A stretch of 64,000 nt of DNA from Polytrichum commune (GCA_950295325.1 OX485805.1:51298758-51362757); one strand, 5' to 3'; numbered from the stretch's first letter, positions 31,085 through 45,044 are shown. Translations and numbers: made by a program. Notes: generated by a model from the letters alone, not told the origin.

Positions 31085-31740
31085 CGTAATAATCCTTCCG
31101 AGCACCTGTACATAGCCTACACTGATACATTTTGGTTTGAAATTGAGGTGGATTTGATTTCGTTTGAAATTATGGTGCTGAATGTGACGAATTCAGGATA
31201 TGGTGAAGGATGTAACGAAGGCACTGTTTCTTTGAACACACTCGAGAAGATTGTATCTATTTGGCTTGAGTGTGAGTGAGGTTGGAGTATTAAACATACC
31301 ACCCTTCTCCATCTCTCATGTCCTTTCTATTGATATTTTCTTCACGCATCGATGTTTCTTCGCCTTTCTTAAATTTCCTAATACACCGTTTCATAGGGGA
31401 TGTTGTGATGAGTGCAGGAGTGATTATCTTCTCAAGAACCTGTACACAGCCTATAGTGATACTTTTGTTTGAAATTGAGGTGCTGGATGCGAGATAACTT
31501 ATGATGTAGATGTAACGATGGCATTGTTGCCTTGGACATAATCGAGAAAACTGCATCCTTTTGGCTTGAATGTGAAGTGTGAGGCTGGAGTATTAATCAT
31601 ACCATCCTTCTCCATCCCTCTCATGTTACATGTAGTTTCCATCGATGTTGTCTCCAGGCATCAATGATTCGTCGCCCTTTTTATTTTGTCCTGTCGTGCT
31701 TTCTTGAATACATGATTTCATCATTGTTGCGATGAGTGTA
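31085..31740 (+). repeat. Tandem duplication downstream of the small gene, unit about 340 bp
   Basis: The segment 31085-31400 (ctgtacatagcctac.ctgatac, tggcttgagtgtga, ggagtattaaacataccaccc) recurs at 31425-31740 (ctgtacacagcctatagtgata, tggcttgaatgtgaa, ggagtattaatcataccatcc). The copies are diverged, and neither encodes a long frame. Confidence 0.75.
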
Positions 31741-34700
31741 CTTGTTCCATCGAGTCCAACTTACCACCATGACCATCACTGCCATGGAAAAATGGAAGGC
31801 CATAATCGCAGATGTCTCTATCTGCGTTGGAATTGCAACGGCGAGCAACCTCCGGATTAGAATTCTCTTTACTACGATGGACCATTTTTGGCACTTGCAT
31901 CTGTCTGTGAACATCATTGACGGTGTCCAGTATCATCAATCCAGCAAAGTAAAATCCTCTTAGCAACCTAACACGTCCATTTTAAAGCAAAGATCTATGT
32001 ATCCTAATACTTCCACCCTGAGAAAAGGCACGGTCGTAGCCGATTTACAGACACACAAAAAACAGATCAACTCCGTCATTAGGTTTAGCAAGTTACAGAG
32101 ATGCAAAAGCATGATCATCCTGTTTCATAGCTCTGCCAGTATTTACACCCACGAAATGGATGTGAGACATGAGAAATAGTGCTAGAAAATGCATCTGTGT
32201 CACTGTTAAAAGTAGACATGGAAACAATTCTGCAATTGAAATGGAGGAAGTTAGAAGCTCAACTGACAACTAATTCCACAATCTCTTAACATCCGCAGCT
32301 TCCATAAACAAGGTACAAGCATTCTGCATGAATTCCTAAAGTTTTGATTTTTTGAATTCTCTCGTCTATTGAAATTTTTTTGTATTTCCTGAAGAAAGAT
32401 TGTACCTGTGTTTTTGAAGTTTAAGCTATCCTTGGTTATAGAAATGCTAGCCAATGAAAATAAACACCAACAATCCGCATCTATCCTTGGAGGCCAGCAT
32501 CATCTCGCTTTTCTTTCTTCATTCATTTGACATGCCAACTGTTATAATGATGATTACTACCTCTTAACACTTAACTTAGTTTTGAGTTGTTCACATATTA
32601 ATATTTCATTTGATGACAATGCTCAAGGTCAGCTATCATCTTCAGTTGCAATTGCAGTAACTTGAGATAGAGACAACTTTCTTCACATGCATCAATAGCT
32701 GGTGAGCTGCTGCACCACCGAACACTTTGAGATAAGATACTTGAGGACTTGGTTATCCGTGCCTACAGCAGGAAGACAAATAAAATGCGACGACTCGGGA
32801 AGTCTGTAAGGTCTGTGTTCTCGAGTGTGGAGGTACAATTTATTTTCTTCTTCAGTTGTACATACATCTTGACTGGTTCATGTCGAAACGGCCACAGCAT
32901 TGCGATCTCAAAGTACAACTACTTATTATGCTCAAGATGCAACGTGGGTGTCAGTCTGGCTTTATGGCGACACTATACTGGCTTTACTTGGCAACCTGTT
33001 ATTGCAACTAAACATTGTCTGGTTGAAGCAGATCTATGCACTAAGGTTGAAATGAGGTTGCTTTTTCATGAGTAGATTGACATTAAACACTAGCAAGTAA
33101 CAACTTCCGAGCAATCAAGAATATTGTGATTCATACAATGTCAAGATTCCTGAAATTGAAAAAAATCAGGAGAAAAATCAAATAAAATATGAAGAATTCT
33201 CGGTATTCATTGTTCTCATCAACATCTATTATAGAATAGTTAGGTACATATGACTTCTTACAACAATGTTTCATTCAAAATGGTCAGAGCTTCCTATGGC
33301 CTCCTTACCTCATTCATCGTGGATGAAACGGATATGGTACAAGCTTGTCATGGGTCATGGTATAAAATGGGTTTGTTGCTAAGGTAGACATGCCTAAATC
33401 CAAGAGAACAATAAACCATACACCTATATTTGAGTTGTATGTGGTTAGGTGTGGAATTAAGAAAGATCACTAAAAAGACTTGTATTTAAAAGAGATTGAG
33501 CTACATGTTCCAAATTTATTGATCATTTTAAGCTCAAAATTCAACACGATTGGGGAACCTATATGACCACTGAATGGCCACGAGAATCTTCACTTTGGTA
33601 AGGAATAAGATATTCATATGAGCTCTTTAAATTATGAGGCAAATGGAGACAGGCGTACTTTGGGTTTGCTAATCATCTGCATTAATTACGTGTTTCATAT
33701 CCTATAAGAAATAGGTGCAAAAGAGAATAGTATTTGCATAACCTCAACAAAGTCTCATTATACTTGATTTAAACCTTTAATGATCTGGATGTCCTAAAAG
33801 TAACCTCTCAACTTCAAATCATTGGATTATGCTACTCTCAAAGGACCCAGTGATGTGTTTATACAGATACATGACAATGGCATGAACCCCTCATCAAGAA
33901 GTAATTGCAAACCCCTCTATATGACTCCTTGGGCCTCTCGGACCTTTTAGGCTCAGAAACAGTAAGTCTTCATTAGAAATTTGTTTCGCTCAGACTCTGT
34001 CACCTCAATTCATAAAATATCATGAATATTTTATGAAGTGTTATCCTTTATAACTCATGAAGTGTTGACATCTCAAGTAACATTTTGACAATTTGATCAC
34101 TTGAATTCAGATCACATTATGCTTGCAAATTTTCATCAGTGTATATAATATCTATGGTATCAACCGATCAACATCAATTTTCTCATGAGAACTATCGAAT
34201 GTATAATTATGATGAAACATTAACACATTTATCTCTAGATTTATTGTAGATACCCAAAAAGTCTATATTGTATTTTCTAACCATATGGATGTGAACATAG
34301 TCCATCCACCACAAGATAGGTAGTAAACTTTCATCCTGCACCATGGGGACTTTTGAGCATGATAGGCCCAACAAGCTCAAATTCGCATTGGATTTCCCAA
34401 CGTTGGTTTCTTTTCTTTTCTTTTCTTTTCTAGATGTAAATGATCCTTTCAGTATGCCTCACAACATCTTGTTTGTGATAGCATAACATCAATCAGTTGG
34501 GTTGATGCATACATGGTTCCATTTCGGATGCATTAATTTTTTTTTTAAATGGGAGCCTAGTCGGCTTGCCCAAGCATGGTTTACCATGCATGTCTTAAAG
34601 AAGGGGTGGGTTCTGAGGTGTTGGCAATGGGTCCAGCCATGCCCATCGGCAAGACATGTGTTGACATGCAGCATTTCAACCTGAGATTAACCTATGGTTA

Positions 34701-35880
34701 ACTTGCATGCTTACTATGATGGCAGTGTAACATCATAATAATGTTCTACATTGCCAATGCTTTAGTGCATGATAGGGCATGATATGATGGATGCCATGAT
34801 GAACATCGTCATGAGCATGAGGACATGTATGATGGGACACCATGATCTATCATTGATGTCATCCATCATGCAATGGGTGATGGCATACATCTTGAGAAAT
34901 GCAACAAAATTTAGTGCTTTATTGAGAGTGAGAAGAACATGAGACGCTTACTTGGAAGTGAAAACAATGTTAGATTGCATGCCATCCAGCGCACATATGG
35001 CATCCAATGCACATCATACCAAACTTAACCGCACTTCCTTCAACCAACCCACAAGCACTCGGTATCCATTCCATTGTCCTTGCCGATGGTGTACTACAAC
35101 AAATCTTCACTTTCGACAACTATGACCACCATATCCTAAAGAGGTAACTCACTCAATATTTCATCACTAAGTCTACAAGAGCATTCCTGAAGTCCAATTT
35201 CAAGCATTGCACCTACACACAGTGATGGTTTTGTCGAGAAACCTACCATGGAATGTTTAGCCCCAACATTTTTTTATCCTTAATTCTAGGATGAAACTAT
35301 TTTGAGAGGTTTTGACACGCAGCTTTCTTTATCCTAGACCGATGGGACGACATAAGGATTCTAGGATAAAAACATTGGAAGTGCTAAGCACAATTTGGGC
35401 CACACTTTACAAAATGTAGAAGGCCTAGGCGGGGTCTCGGGGGGGGCAGTGTGTTAAAAAGTTAAGGATATAGGTGCGAACAACCACTATTTTATAGGGG
35501 GGTACTACTTTCAATTCTCTTTTTTTTAACATGCTATCATTATGTAAATTTATACTTTGGGTTAATAGAAAAATGGCTTGCATTACTTATAATTCCAAAT
35601 TACCTATTATTCCATACACTATAGTACTTTAAAGATGTCCAGTGTTATTTTTGATACCCTATATTACCCTTAAGTCCATTTATAATTTTTTGCCCCCATG
35701 TTTTTTAAATACCCTATCATTTGTTCACACGTATATTGCTACTCCAACCAATGACTACCCCCCCCAAGGGCGGGGTTGATCATTGTAGGCAGAGATAGTG
35801 TCTCAAAATAGATTGTTGGACTATTCTAGGCACTGATGTGCAAAAGAAAAAGCGGCCCAAAATCTAATCGTAGAAAAACT
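31741..35880. other. Gene-poor AT-rich stretch
   Basis: No gene is recognised on either strand. An imperfect inverted repeat with tttttatcct..ttctagg arms at about 35262-35373 may be a small MITE. Short ATGATG-rich and TTTTC-rich tracts occur near 34400-34430 and 34790-34870. Open frames at 32749-33075 and 34489-34684 show no domain. Confidence 0.4.
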
Positions 35881-37112
35881 TTTAAATACAATGATTGAAT
35901 CAATGTCATCATTAGTAAGATAATTATTACAAGGGCCAGCACAACAACTCACAAATGCCAATAAATAAATAAATAATGAAATTGAATAATATTTCTTTTT
36001 TATAATTTTATTATAATTTTTTGTTGCAAATTAATACTAATTATTTTCCTAATAATTTGTATTCAAATTCAAGCTATTTAATGATTTTCTGGAATTTAAT
36101 ATCGACTCTACTTCTTTTCATCTGAAAGCGAAAGAAATTTTGACACATCATGTGTTTAATACAATTGAAAAGCTTCGCCGTCAACCTTCTTCAAACTCAT
36201 GGTTTCTCATTATTTTATGTTGTTTGTTATTTATGCCCTTGCTTTGGCCCACATTGATATCATATTTCCTGAAATAAGATGAAATTTTCATTCATTGGTA
36301 TGGACTTGAAAGTACAAATTTTAATGTTTCATAAAAGCATAATCATATAGAAACTCAAGATGTCACCTCAAAAGTTGATAGATTCTTGGCGTATTCACTA
36401 GAGTAACAAATTTGATGAATATTTGAAACAAGATTACGATCTCAAAATCTTTGCAGATAAAATGTTTTGAGTTTAGAATGGAAATCATTCTTTGCTAGCG
36501 CGAAGACCGGTTATCAACAAGGTTTATATTTAAGACACAAATTAGCATATTGTAGTAGCCTTCCGGCTGTTGAATTCATCACCCGCTTCTCATTGTAATG
36601 GATGACCTTAACATATACATTAACCACCCGCTTAAGTATGCATCCCAATTAAATGCGCATCTATATATTCAAATATCTATTGAATAAATGTTAATTATTT
36701 CAATCATATTAAATATTCACACGTAAAGACCAATCTTGTTAATCAATTATATCAAATGCGATCTTATGTGGCAAAATTTATTGACATCTTACCAATCTAA
36801 TAAATGTGTCACAAAAAGAATTGTAATGTGGTACACACTTACGCAAGACCTCTTTTTGCATTAATTTCATAATATAAATTATTATAATATTTTTCATATT
36901 TAAAAGCTTCATGTGTTATATCATATCATTGTATTTCATTTTTAATTGTTCAACGGGAGTTTCTCAAGCCTGGAATCAAGCTATGAGGTGGTTTGTTTAC
37001 ATATATCCACTTAATATTGTGTTTTTCATGTTTAATAATAATGTTTTTCCAAAAAAAATCTTAATCGTTTTAATTTCGGTTTTATTTTTGTCTTGATAAA
37101 TATTCTAAACAT

Positions 37113-38760
37113 GTGTTACTTTTATTTCAATGTTTTGGACAAGCTACCACCCTTTTTTGATGGTTTTAAGGATGTTCAATTGGAGCAATCTATGTTCACT
37201 CCTTGAAAAACTAAACATTATGATGAGGTCCATTAGTATGAATGTGGATGGTATCTGGGTTTTTTGAAGAGTAAAACTCTACATTCCATGTTCAAATTAT
37301 GTAATGGTCTTGAACCCACATTTGTTTCACCCAAAGTAGAAGAAGAATTAGCATATAAAAAATCCACAAAAGGAGAAGATAAACTAAATATTCATGTCTT
37401 TTAACAATTCAATGACAATGAGATCATAAGTGGAGAACCTTCTGGCAAGAAGCGTAAGGTCCTTCAACATGCAAGTCCGTCAAATACCAATCATGTTTTT
37501 TCTACCATTTTGGAGCATTTCTCCCCTTTTAGATTCAAGACTGAAGCCCCTTAGATTAAACAATGTAATTTTAATAAGGAGTCATTCCAACTCATTTTGA
37601 ATGATTTTTTTTAATATTTTTAATGTCCAAGCAAAAACGAAGATGAAGCCTTAATCTTTTCACGACATCAATGTATTTTTTACATTTTAATTAAAAAAAA
37701 GAGCCCGATTCTTTCAAATCGTATATCTAGTTATCAATGAAACTTTTTGTTTACTTTATTGCTCAATAATTTATTGATCTTACATGGGTGTATTTTCAGT
37801 TCCTTAAATTAGTGCAAACGGTACATTCTACTTTCAAGGTGTTCGGAAAGCAACACTAACAGATGATTTGGTTATTGCAGATATTCCGAAGGATCGACCT
37901 TCTTGTGCATGGTGTTTCAATACCTCATTCTTCAATATCTTTTTAGAGTTCTTCAATTTTTTCTTATTGTATTTTCATTTTGCATGCAATATCTCATGAC
38001 AATGGTGTTTTGTTGGTATTTTATTTTTGGACTTGTACAAACCCACTTCGCCTAGCCAATCCTCTCAATCCAAACAAAGGTTAGATTCCCAAGAAATTCC
38101 TTTACGTTCTTCCTCATTTTCATGATTTTTTTTTGTTTTTTTATTACATTTTTAATTTATCATTTTACTTTCTTTTCATTTATTTTGCAGACAATCAAAT
38201 TCACAATGCTCTTGTTTGCTCAGTCTTTAAGTGATACTTCCGGATTAAAATGCATGACTTAACATTTTCAAATGAATTTCAACAAAGATCTTCCGGACAA
38301 TGGTATGGATTTATTTGATAATATTTTATACAACTTCACAAATGCTCATTCTCAATTTCTAAGAGATGATGTTGTCATTCCTTAGAAGGGCCCACGAGAA
38401 AAACATCGATTGTTCTTGCAAGTTTTGATTGATTCTTTGTCAAAACTCGACGGCATTGTTGCCGACCCCATTGTATCCATAGGTACAAATTCATTTTTTT
38501 CACTTTGATATTTTTAAATAAAATCTCAATACCAACTAACATGCACTCGTTGATTGTTCTCTTCATAATTATGTATTATATCTTAGATAAATCGTCATGC
38601 ATATTTGCCGCACTTTGAAACATCACTTCTTTACATTAAGAGGTGATGAAGATATTTTTTATTCCATTTTGAAGCCTTTGATTATACAATCTTCTTTAGC
38701 TATTGCCAAAGAGCCCAATTCTTAATCACAAGGCCATCAATCTATTTTGTGAGTAAGTTT
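37113..38760 (+). pseudogene. Second ParB-methyltransferase-like gene copy, methyltransferase part
   Basis: Segments align in order with exons 5-7 of the gene at 6.2-10 kb. CGWYLGF (37241) matches CGWYLDC. GKKRKVLQH near 37450 matches the basic linker. After an acceptor at 37799, NGTFYFQGVRKATL and DDLVIADIPKD (37863-37893) match the motif IV region, here closer to the DPPY form. TIKFTMLLFAQSL near 38190 matches TLTFMAHVLV. KGPREKHRLFLQVLIDSL (from 38388) and IVADPIVSIG match the motif I region. LRGDEDIFYSILKPLI (38633-38690) matches FEGDNDMFEHILKPLL, and a donor TGTGA|GTAAGT near 38753 matches exon 7's. An extra intron-like gap (38483-38586) splits motif I. Several stops are present. The ParB-like part was not found with confidence. 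Confidence 0.65.
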
Positions 38761-38959
38761 TGCTTGTTTTTCTTCTTTAAATGCTTCATATGGTTGGTTT
38801 TTCTTGAAGCATATTGTATACGAATGTTTTAAATTCTTATGGAATAATCAATAATTGTTAAGACATTTATGTTGTCATGTGCTAGCAATGTGATACCACA
38901 GTGTCTCCAATGTTTAGCACCCTTCATCTAGCATTCATGTTGTTTATCATTTCTGCCTC

Positions 38960-39113
38960 TCTTTTCCTTAAACCCTAAAATTGTTATTCTTCTTGCCAAA
39001 ATACCACAGCCATAGGATACCAATGGGCCTATTACCAAATATGTTGCCTTCCTCACTACTTACAAGTTACCGCTCACTGCACATTGCTCATCGCTCACAA
39101 GATTGCACTCCCC
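38960..39113 (-). repeat. Third copy of the transposon terminus
   Basis: This is the inverted equivalent of 6019-6185, with GCTCA heptamers and a terminal cactccccc. The run of five C leaves a one-base uncertainty in the end point. A TSD cannot be assigned without the partner end. Confidence 0.8.
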
Positions 39114-39254
39114 CATCATCTACCATGTGAAGACTAACACATGTTTTACTCTTGGCAATGTTTTACTCAAATTATGATTGTTTTACTTTTGGCGATATTT
39201 TTCCAACTCATCATGAGTGCGTGTTTTAGTCCCACGGTGAGCTATGAATCTATA

Positions 39255-39440
39255 ATTTTGACTTTGTGGAGAGCCCAAAAAAGGCTATGAGGGATTTGAA
39301 GTTTGAGATGTTTGTGAAGACACACCAACTAGGTCAACAAGGAGCATTGGTGGTCAGTAAGTTTGCGAGGACGTGGCTAAAAAACACGCACCCACCGTAC
39401 ATTGTCTCACATGTGAGTCAGTTCCATGACCTTTGAATAT
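39255..39440 (+). other. Coding-like fragment, unrecognised
   Basis: One frame reads RDLKFEMFVKTHQLGQQGAL, VVSKFARTWLKNTHPPYIVS, with amino-acid composition typical of a real exon, and no stop over 60 codons. It starts soon after the transposon terminus at 39113. Family unknown; it may be part of whatever the second transposon copy was inserted into. Confidence 0.3.
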
Positions 39441-39835
39441 GTCAATTATATTGCATTGGTCCCTCAAACAAAGTAAGAGCATTTCTGTATTATTCATACA
39501 TTCAAGTTAACACTTGAAAATTTGGGTGGAGTTATACTCCTAGCACTAATCACAAGAATCAATGTTCATCCCGGCACTATTCACACGATACGTTGTTCAT
39601 TGTCGCATTATTTATTAAAAACATTATTCACAAAAGCATTTCACTCCAAATACCGACATTACTCACAATATCCTTACTGTTCATATCAACACTAATCATT
39701 ATTCATACCGTTGTCAATTTCTTTCTATTTTCTAAGTTTCCTCCCATTAAAGTTAAGATAGTGGAAGCCCATGGATGTCAAATGCTAAATAAAGAATGGA
39801 ACACAACCACGTAGCTAAATAATGTTACGAGTTCT
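39424..39835 (+). repeat. Dispersed repeat, copy A (about 410 bp)
   Basis: This matches the reverse complement of about 60940-61350 in order: 'gt.agtc.gttccatgac', 'gaaaatttgggtggagttat', 'caattctttctattttctaagtt' and 'gaatggaacacaaccac'. Similarity is moderate over the whole length. Confidence 0.8.
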
Positions 39836-40474
39836 CGACATAGTGTACAAAATGTTTTTTACCTCGGGCTTTTAGCCACATGATTCACTCTCTTTTCACC
39901 TTCATCATGCCCTAGTGGGAAGCTTTTCCTAAGCTCGAATCAATGTGCTCAATCAATACGTGTGATCAATTACAACATATTGCATCTACATAGGTCGTTG
40001 AACTTCTCCATTAGATGTCCAAAACAAAACTGATAATCTCTAGAAGTAATATGACTAGAATTGGCCCGAGGTAAACAGCATTAACTGGAGGCTGGAAGGC
40101 GGACTGTGCCGCCAACTGTCGGTATTTGATTGGGCACTTGGTGACGTCCACTAAAAATCGGTGGGGTTGCTCAATACTACAATAGGTACCGACACCACCC
40201 AAGAACACAAATTCCGGTGATTCCGCACCCATGAAAACTGTGTAGCATGACTCATCCTCGGATTCCAAGATAAGTTAGGGCAACTAAATTTAGGCGCAAG
40301 CCTTGTCCTTGTACATAGTGTATATGTGGAATCGATTTCGTATATCCCCCCCCCCGCGGGGCTCCTACCCCGACTTACTTGCCTATAAAGACGACTACTT
40401 ATGGTTGTCTTAGGGAATTGGTGTAGTTTTTAACATGAAACTAGGAGTAAATTCGTCAAACAAGATCATCCTCC
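39836..40474. other. No recognised gene
   Basis: A minus-strand open frame at 40011-40268 (MESEDESCYTVFMGAESPEF) is uninterrupted for 85 codons, but no domain or splice context supports it. A C run followed by GCGGGG lies at 40346-40360. Confidence 0.3.
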
Positions 40475-40477
40475 TTA

Positions 40478-40870
40478 GGGCCGGTTCACACGGGGTCCCC
40501 AGTCCTAAGTCCCAAGTCACATGAGGTCAATCCATGCAATTTCAACTGTTGAGAGCATGGAAGTTGGGACTTACCACGTCACAGAAGGTCCCAAGTCCTG
40601 AGTCTCAACTATGACATGGATGCCTACATGGCAACGCTTTTTCGAGGTGCAGCTTCGGACTTGTGTTGTGAGGTGGGTCAAGCAAAAAGCTAGACCCAAC
40701 TGTCGACCCGAGTCCCGTGAATATTTTTGCATAAATAAGCAAGATCCGACTTTATTGATAATTAATCATATTTTTTAGTGATTACTTGAGGCTCACAAGG
40801 TGGGACTTGGCCGTCATGTTGAGACTTGGGACTTGGGACTTGGAACTTGGGACCCCGTCTGAACCGGCCT
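40478..40870. mobile_element. PIF/Harbinger-like MITE, 393 bp
   Basis: The left end GGGCCGGTTCACACGGGGTC and the right end (reverse complement) AGGCCGGTTCAGACGGGGTC form an inverted repeat, flanked by TTA at 40475-40477 and 40871-40873. A 3-bp TTA TSD is the PIF/Harbinger type. The subterminal region holds several copies of 'gggacttgg' or its complement. It has no coding capacity. Confidence 0.85.
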
Positions 40871-40873
40871 TTA

Positions 40874-41167
40874 CTATCCAAGAAGGTATGCTTGGCATGT
40901 CATGTTTCAAAGGGCCCAAGATCATTAATTTTTTGATTAAATAATAAAATAAAAACTCCAAAATTAAGTGATCCTGTTAATTGAGAGAAAAATGGGACCC
41001 AAGGACTTTAACTCATTATTTATCAAAAGGTGAAGGGTTATCTTAAATTTTCCCAGGGGATGTACAAACTTTATGTACAAATCGCAAACATTCAACCTAG
41101 GGTTTGTTTATGTGAAACCCCACACACACACATGAGGGTTTAAAAAGGCATCCCTTGTGTGTACAAA

Positions 41168-41207
<40 letters not shown>

Positions 41208-44200
41208 AGGGAGGATGGGTGTTTTTTCATGGTTTTGAGCCCTTGGGAGGGCCTTGAGTTCCCATGCAAGATCCCTCTCAGAAGCTGGTTGAAAGGTTAT
41301 ATGGTCTACTGGCTCCAAGGATCCCCAAACTTTGATAAGCCATAGAAAGCTGGTTTCTTCATCAAATGATGCATCAAACTGGCCATTAAAAAGCTCTTGA
41401 AAATGATCTTCTAATGGCTTAAAACACAACTCTTAATCCAAAGAAATGAATACACATGGAGGCCCCAACGTTTGCTGCCTTGGTTTTGAGGGATTGAGAG
41501 AAAGACGTTGGAATGGACTATAACAACAAAAATTGCATCACATTTTATTTAATTGCATCACATTTTGTTTTTCTAGTAATTGTTTTAGTTCAATTCTGCG
41601 TCATTCTAGTTAGAAATGGTATGTTTTCTAGAAAAAACAAATCATCAAATTTGGTTATCAATTTTTACTATGTAATAGATACCATGTATATGTACTCATA
41701 AATTTTTTTTGATAAAAGTTTGACCCATTTTGTTGATGCAACTTAGAAAAAATAGATTTTTTTTGTTTGCACGTGGTTTTCAACTTGACAATGGAGTGAC
41801 CTCCCCGTGCTCTGCTAAAGCAATGGACCCAACACAATGAACGTGGAGAAGCGACTGCTAGTTACAGACGAACCGGTTGAAGTTCAAGACTTCTGGAAAA
41901 TTACCCATCATTTTTTAGCAATACATAAAACACGCCTCAAATTAATAAGGTAAAAAAAAACACGGAAAGATCACAACATGTACCCGATTGGACTTGGAAA
42001 CCACATTAGTATTTTGAATGACTATGCAAAACAAACAAACAAACAAACAAAACAAAACAAAATTGATCCAACATTGGCAACGGCCAGTGCCAATTCTTCC
42101 CTACCTTGCTGTTGTGGTGCTTTAAGGAGTGGGAAACAACACAACATATGCGACGATTTTGCCACTATTGCTACACGATTGGCTTTTGATTTTATCAATT
42201 ACCATTTTGGTTTCTTTGTTCGGTGTTGTTCTCAGCGCTTGCATTGTGGTGTGGTATAGATGCCCTAAATTTGGTTCTCTAGACTCATGCATGAACTTGT
42301 GGCATTAAAATTTTCTTCACAAATATTTTAATCAACATTTTAATGATAAGAGTGGCACAAAATAGTCTCATAACATGATTCAAATTCATAACAATGTTTT
42401 TTGAGATTGATAGTATTCCATAGAATATTCCCCACATTCATATTGAATATGGCGAATATTGTCAGTCCCACATAATACTTTTATGGATCTGAATAATGTT
42501 ATGCTTGTGAAGTGCATTTCTTATTGAAAACATGTTTCATGTTGGATGTAAATTGTGTTATTTTTGAGAAATCCACATTCATATTGATATTTTGACCACA
42601 TTCTTCTCGAAGCATGAAAATTCAAAGCGGTGAAGTAATAGAAGCCAATTTTTGCCCACATTGTGATAGACTTCATTAATGAGTAAGTTTGACTATCCTT
42701 GATATTTGTCATGGGTCACTTGTAGCTCAATCAAAAGGATGCATGCCTATGATGGTGGTTCTATATGGGGCATAAATACCAAGTCACCTACACATGCATC
42801 AATCTCCATGAAAATTGAAATTTTACATGCACTATTTATATGGATGTGAAATTTTTTAGTCTATAAATTTCATAATGTTTAGTGATTGTACATGTGTCCT
42901 CTCTAGGTAGTTTTAGCATTGTTATAGGAGGTGGTATAAATAGAAACTTTGGCAACTTTTTCTGGAGTTAAAAATTTGATCACTTCTGATATTTGCAGAA
43001 TAAATAAATACATAAATAAGCATGGGAAATCACTTCATTATCTCAATCCAATGCATCATCAAAACAAGTTTCAATGATATGTTTGAGTGTGATCTTCCTT
43101 TTTATGCATGCAATGACTTAACCCTAAAAGATGTATACAATGAGCCCCAAAAATCAACTAGATTGATGGATACTCCCACCAAATGATATTCTTGGAATGT
43201 CAATATGAACTTCCACACAAATTGTTAGTCCAATTGACCAAGATTTGCTATATGAAGTCAATCTTTGACAAATGAAAACTCAAAAAGTCACGCAACCTAG
43301 ACTAATACCTATTGGTTTGGTGAGATGTCCCAACACAATATGTTGAACAAATGACTAGTGCCATTTCGAGTACAAGGCCTAACATGACAATGCAACCCCC
43401 TTCGTACATAAAAACATTCACCTAAGTTGTTCATTATGATATATTATAGAAGTAAAAAAAAAATCCAGTTAGATGTGCATTGTTATTACAATCTAGCTTC
43501 AAAATTTGGAGACTCTATTGAATATATTAAACAAAACTTCGTATGAAACTTGGAGTCGTATAAAGTGAAACCACACTACCAATTCACACATCCAATGGTG
43601 GCTCCTATAACCCCTAATTAGTCTAGGAAGACTAAACATCATGCTTGACTTAACCATGGGATTGGTGATTTTTGGTGCGTTGCGCTAGTACCGTAGTCGA
43701 TGTTGAGTGCACTATGGAAGGCATTGAGGTCTTTGTGACAAACATTGATTTGCTCCATCAAAGTGGTGGGATGAACATGCATTCATTAAAGAAGAGATCC
43801 ATCCCTTTTGTTTCATTACAACCGTTTATTTGACTTTCTCCGACTTCATTTGGGGTTTCTCAAACTCAAGCAAAATTTAGGCATTTGTCAAATAAACTTG
43901 ATTTGAATAGGCTCATTAAGGAGTTATACCTAGAATAATAACCGCCATCCCCTCAAGTAGGTGTGAAGATATTGAAGATATAAAAAGGTCAATAGACTCC
44001 AAATTTGTTCTTCGCACTAAATAAACATCTTTGATTCAAAGTCTACTAGTCTTTGATAGTTTGAGCAATTGACCTAGGATTAACCACATGTTTATGGGGG
44101 TCATATTTTTACTAGCGGTAATGACGATAGACGCTCAACTCAAAGAGGTGGACGTTTAGCCCTAGCTGGGATCATGTGCTAAAGTGTTTTATTATAATAA

Positions 44201-45044
44201 AATGAGAACATAAATATCCAAATCGTATGAATAAAGTTCTATTACCATTTTTTTTCACAATTCTTGAAATAAATCAATGCTACATTCTTAGGTCTTCCCT
44301 TTGAGTAGGCAATTCGTGGTAAGCAATAAAGATTTCCGACACACGCGCCTATTGGAGGATTCCACCACTTTGGTTGCATAAATTATAGGTTGTCTAAAAT
44401 TAGACTGCATAATCCATTATATTGGTACTTGTGAAGCGAGAAGCTTTGGGCGGTGGTAATAGGCTACCCATGTTCGCTACACAACAATCCATGTTCAACC
44501 TCCCGATTCATTCTCCGAGATAGTCAACTCTCCACCCGAAGCTGGACATAAATTGCGTCACACAAATCGTGTTTTGGATATCTTTAAATCGCCCATGAAA
44601 TTTGGTGGAGACTACTAAGACTCGCATTTCTAGCGGAGGGAGTAGTGGAGGGTCCCCACCGCCACCCACCAAGGGTTCCACTTTCCATGTCGTTGGAGCC
44701 ACCACTAATTTTGGTTGCGGAATAATCAAAAGTGGTGTCTCAAAATCAACCGAAATACGGTGTCACAAGTACACCTTTTATACCTTCTATTGTGGTTTAG
44801 CATTTGGAGTTACATGTTGCTATAACTTCATATCAATGAAATAGAAAATTCACCTAAATAGCATAATGTATAGATACATTGATCGTCCCAATCGATGTAC
44901 GTTGCTTCGTAATTACGTAGTGTCATAATTGTATAAAGAGGGTATAATATTTGAATAAACAGTGTCGTTCATATTCTATAATGTATGAACAACCTACTGA
45001 GCTTTCATAAATAAATTTTGACCTCTTGAGTAAGACGTTGCTGC
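40874..45044. other. Gene-poor AT-rich stretch with dinucleotide repeats
   Basis: A (CA)n run near 41122-41133 and a (TG)n(TA)n run near 41168-41207 flank a short spacer and could fold back. Short frames at 41978-42259 and 44602-44844 lack any family signal. No gene is recognised. Confidence 0.4.

Larger units (their letters stand above)
36080..39113 (+). mobile_element. Second, decayed copy of the giant transposon, inverted, one end visible
   Basis: The right end near 39113 (cgctcacaagattgcactcc) matches the reverse complement of the left end at 6019. The similarity extends inward through 'cctcactacttacaagttac', 'aggataccaatggg', 'taaaccctaaaat' and 'ttcatgttgtttatc', matching 6060-6215. 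Internal to it lies a diverged copy of the methyltransferase-like gene. I cannot find the opposite terminus or a transposase upstream of about 36 kb, so this copy is probably truncated or internally deleted. The left coordinate given is only where similarity fades. Confidence 0.7.

Noticed and set aside
35262-35373. MITE with tttttatcct arms
   Set aside because: The arms are imperfect and no TSD could be assigned, so it is mentioned only within the gap entry.
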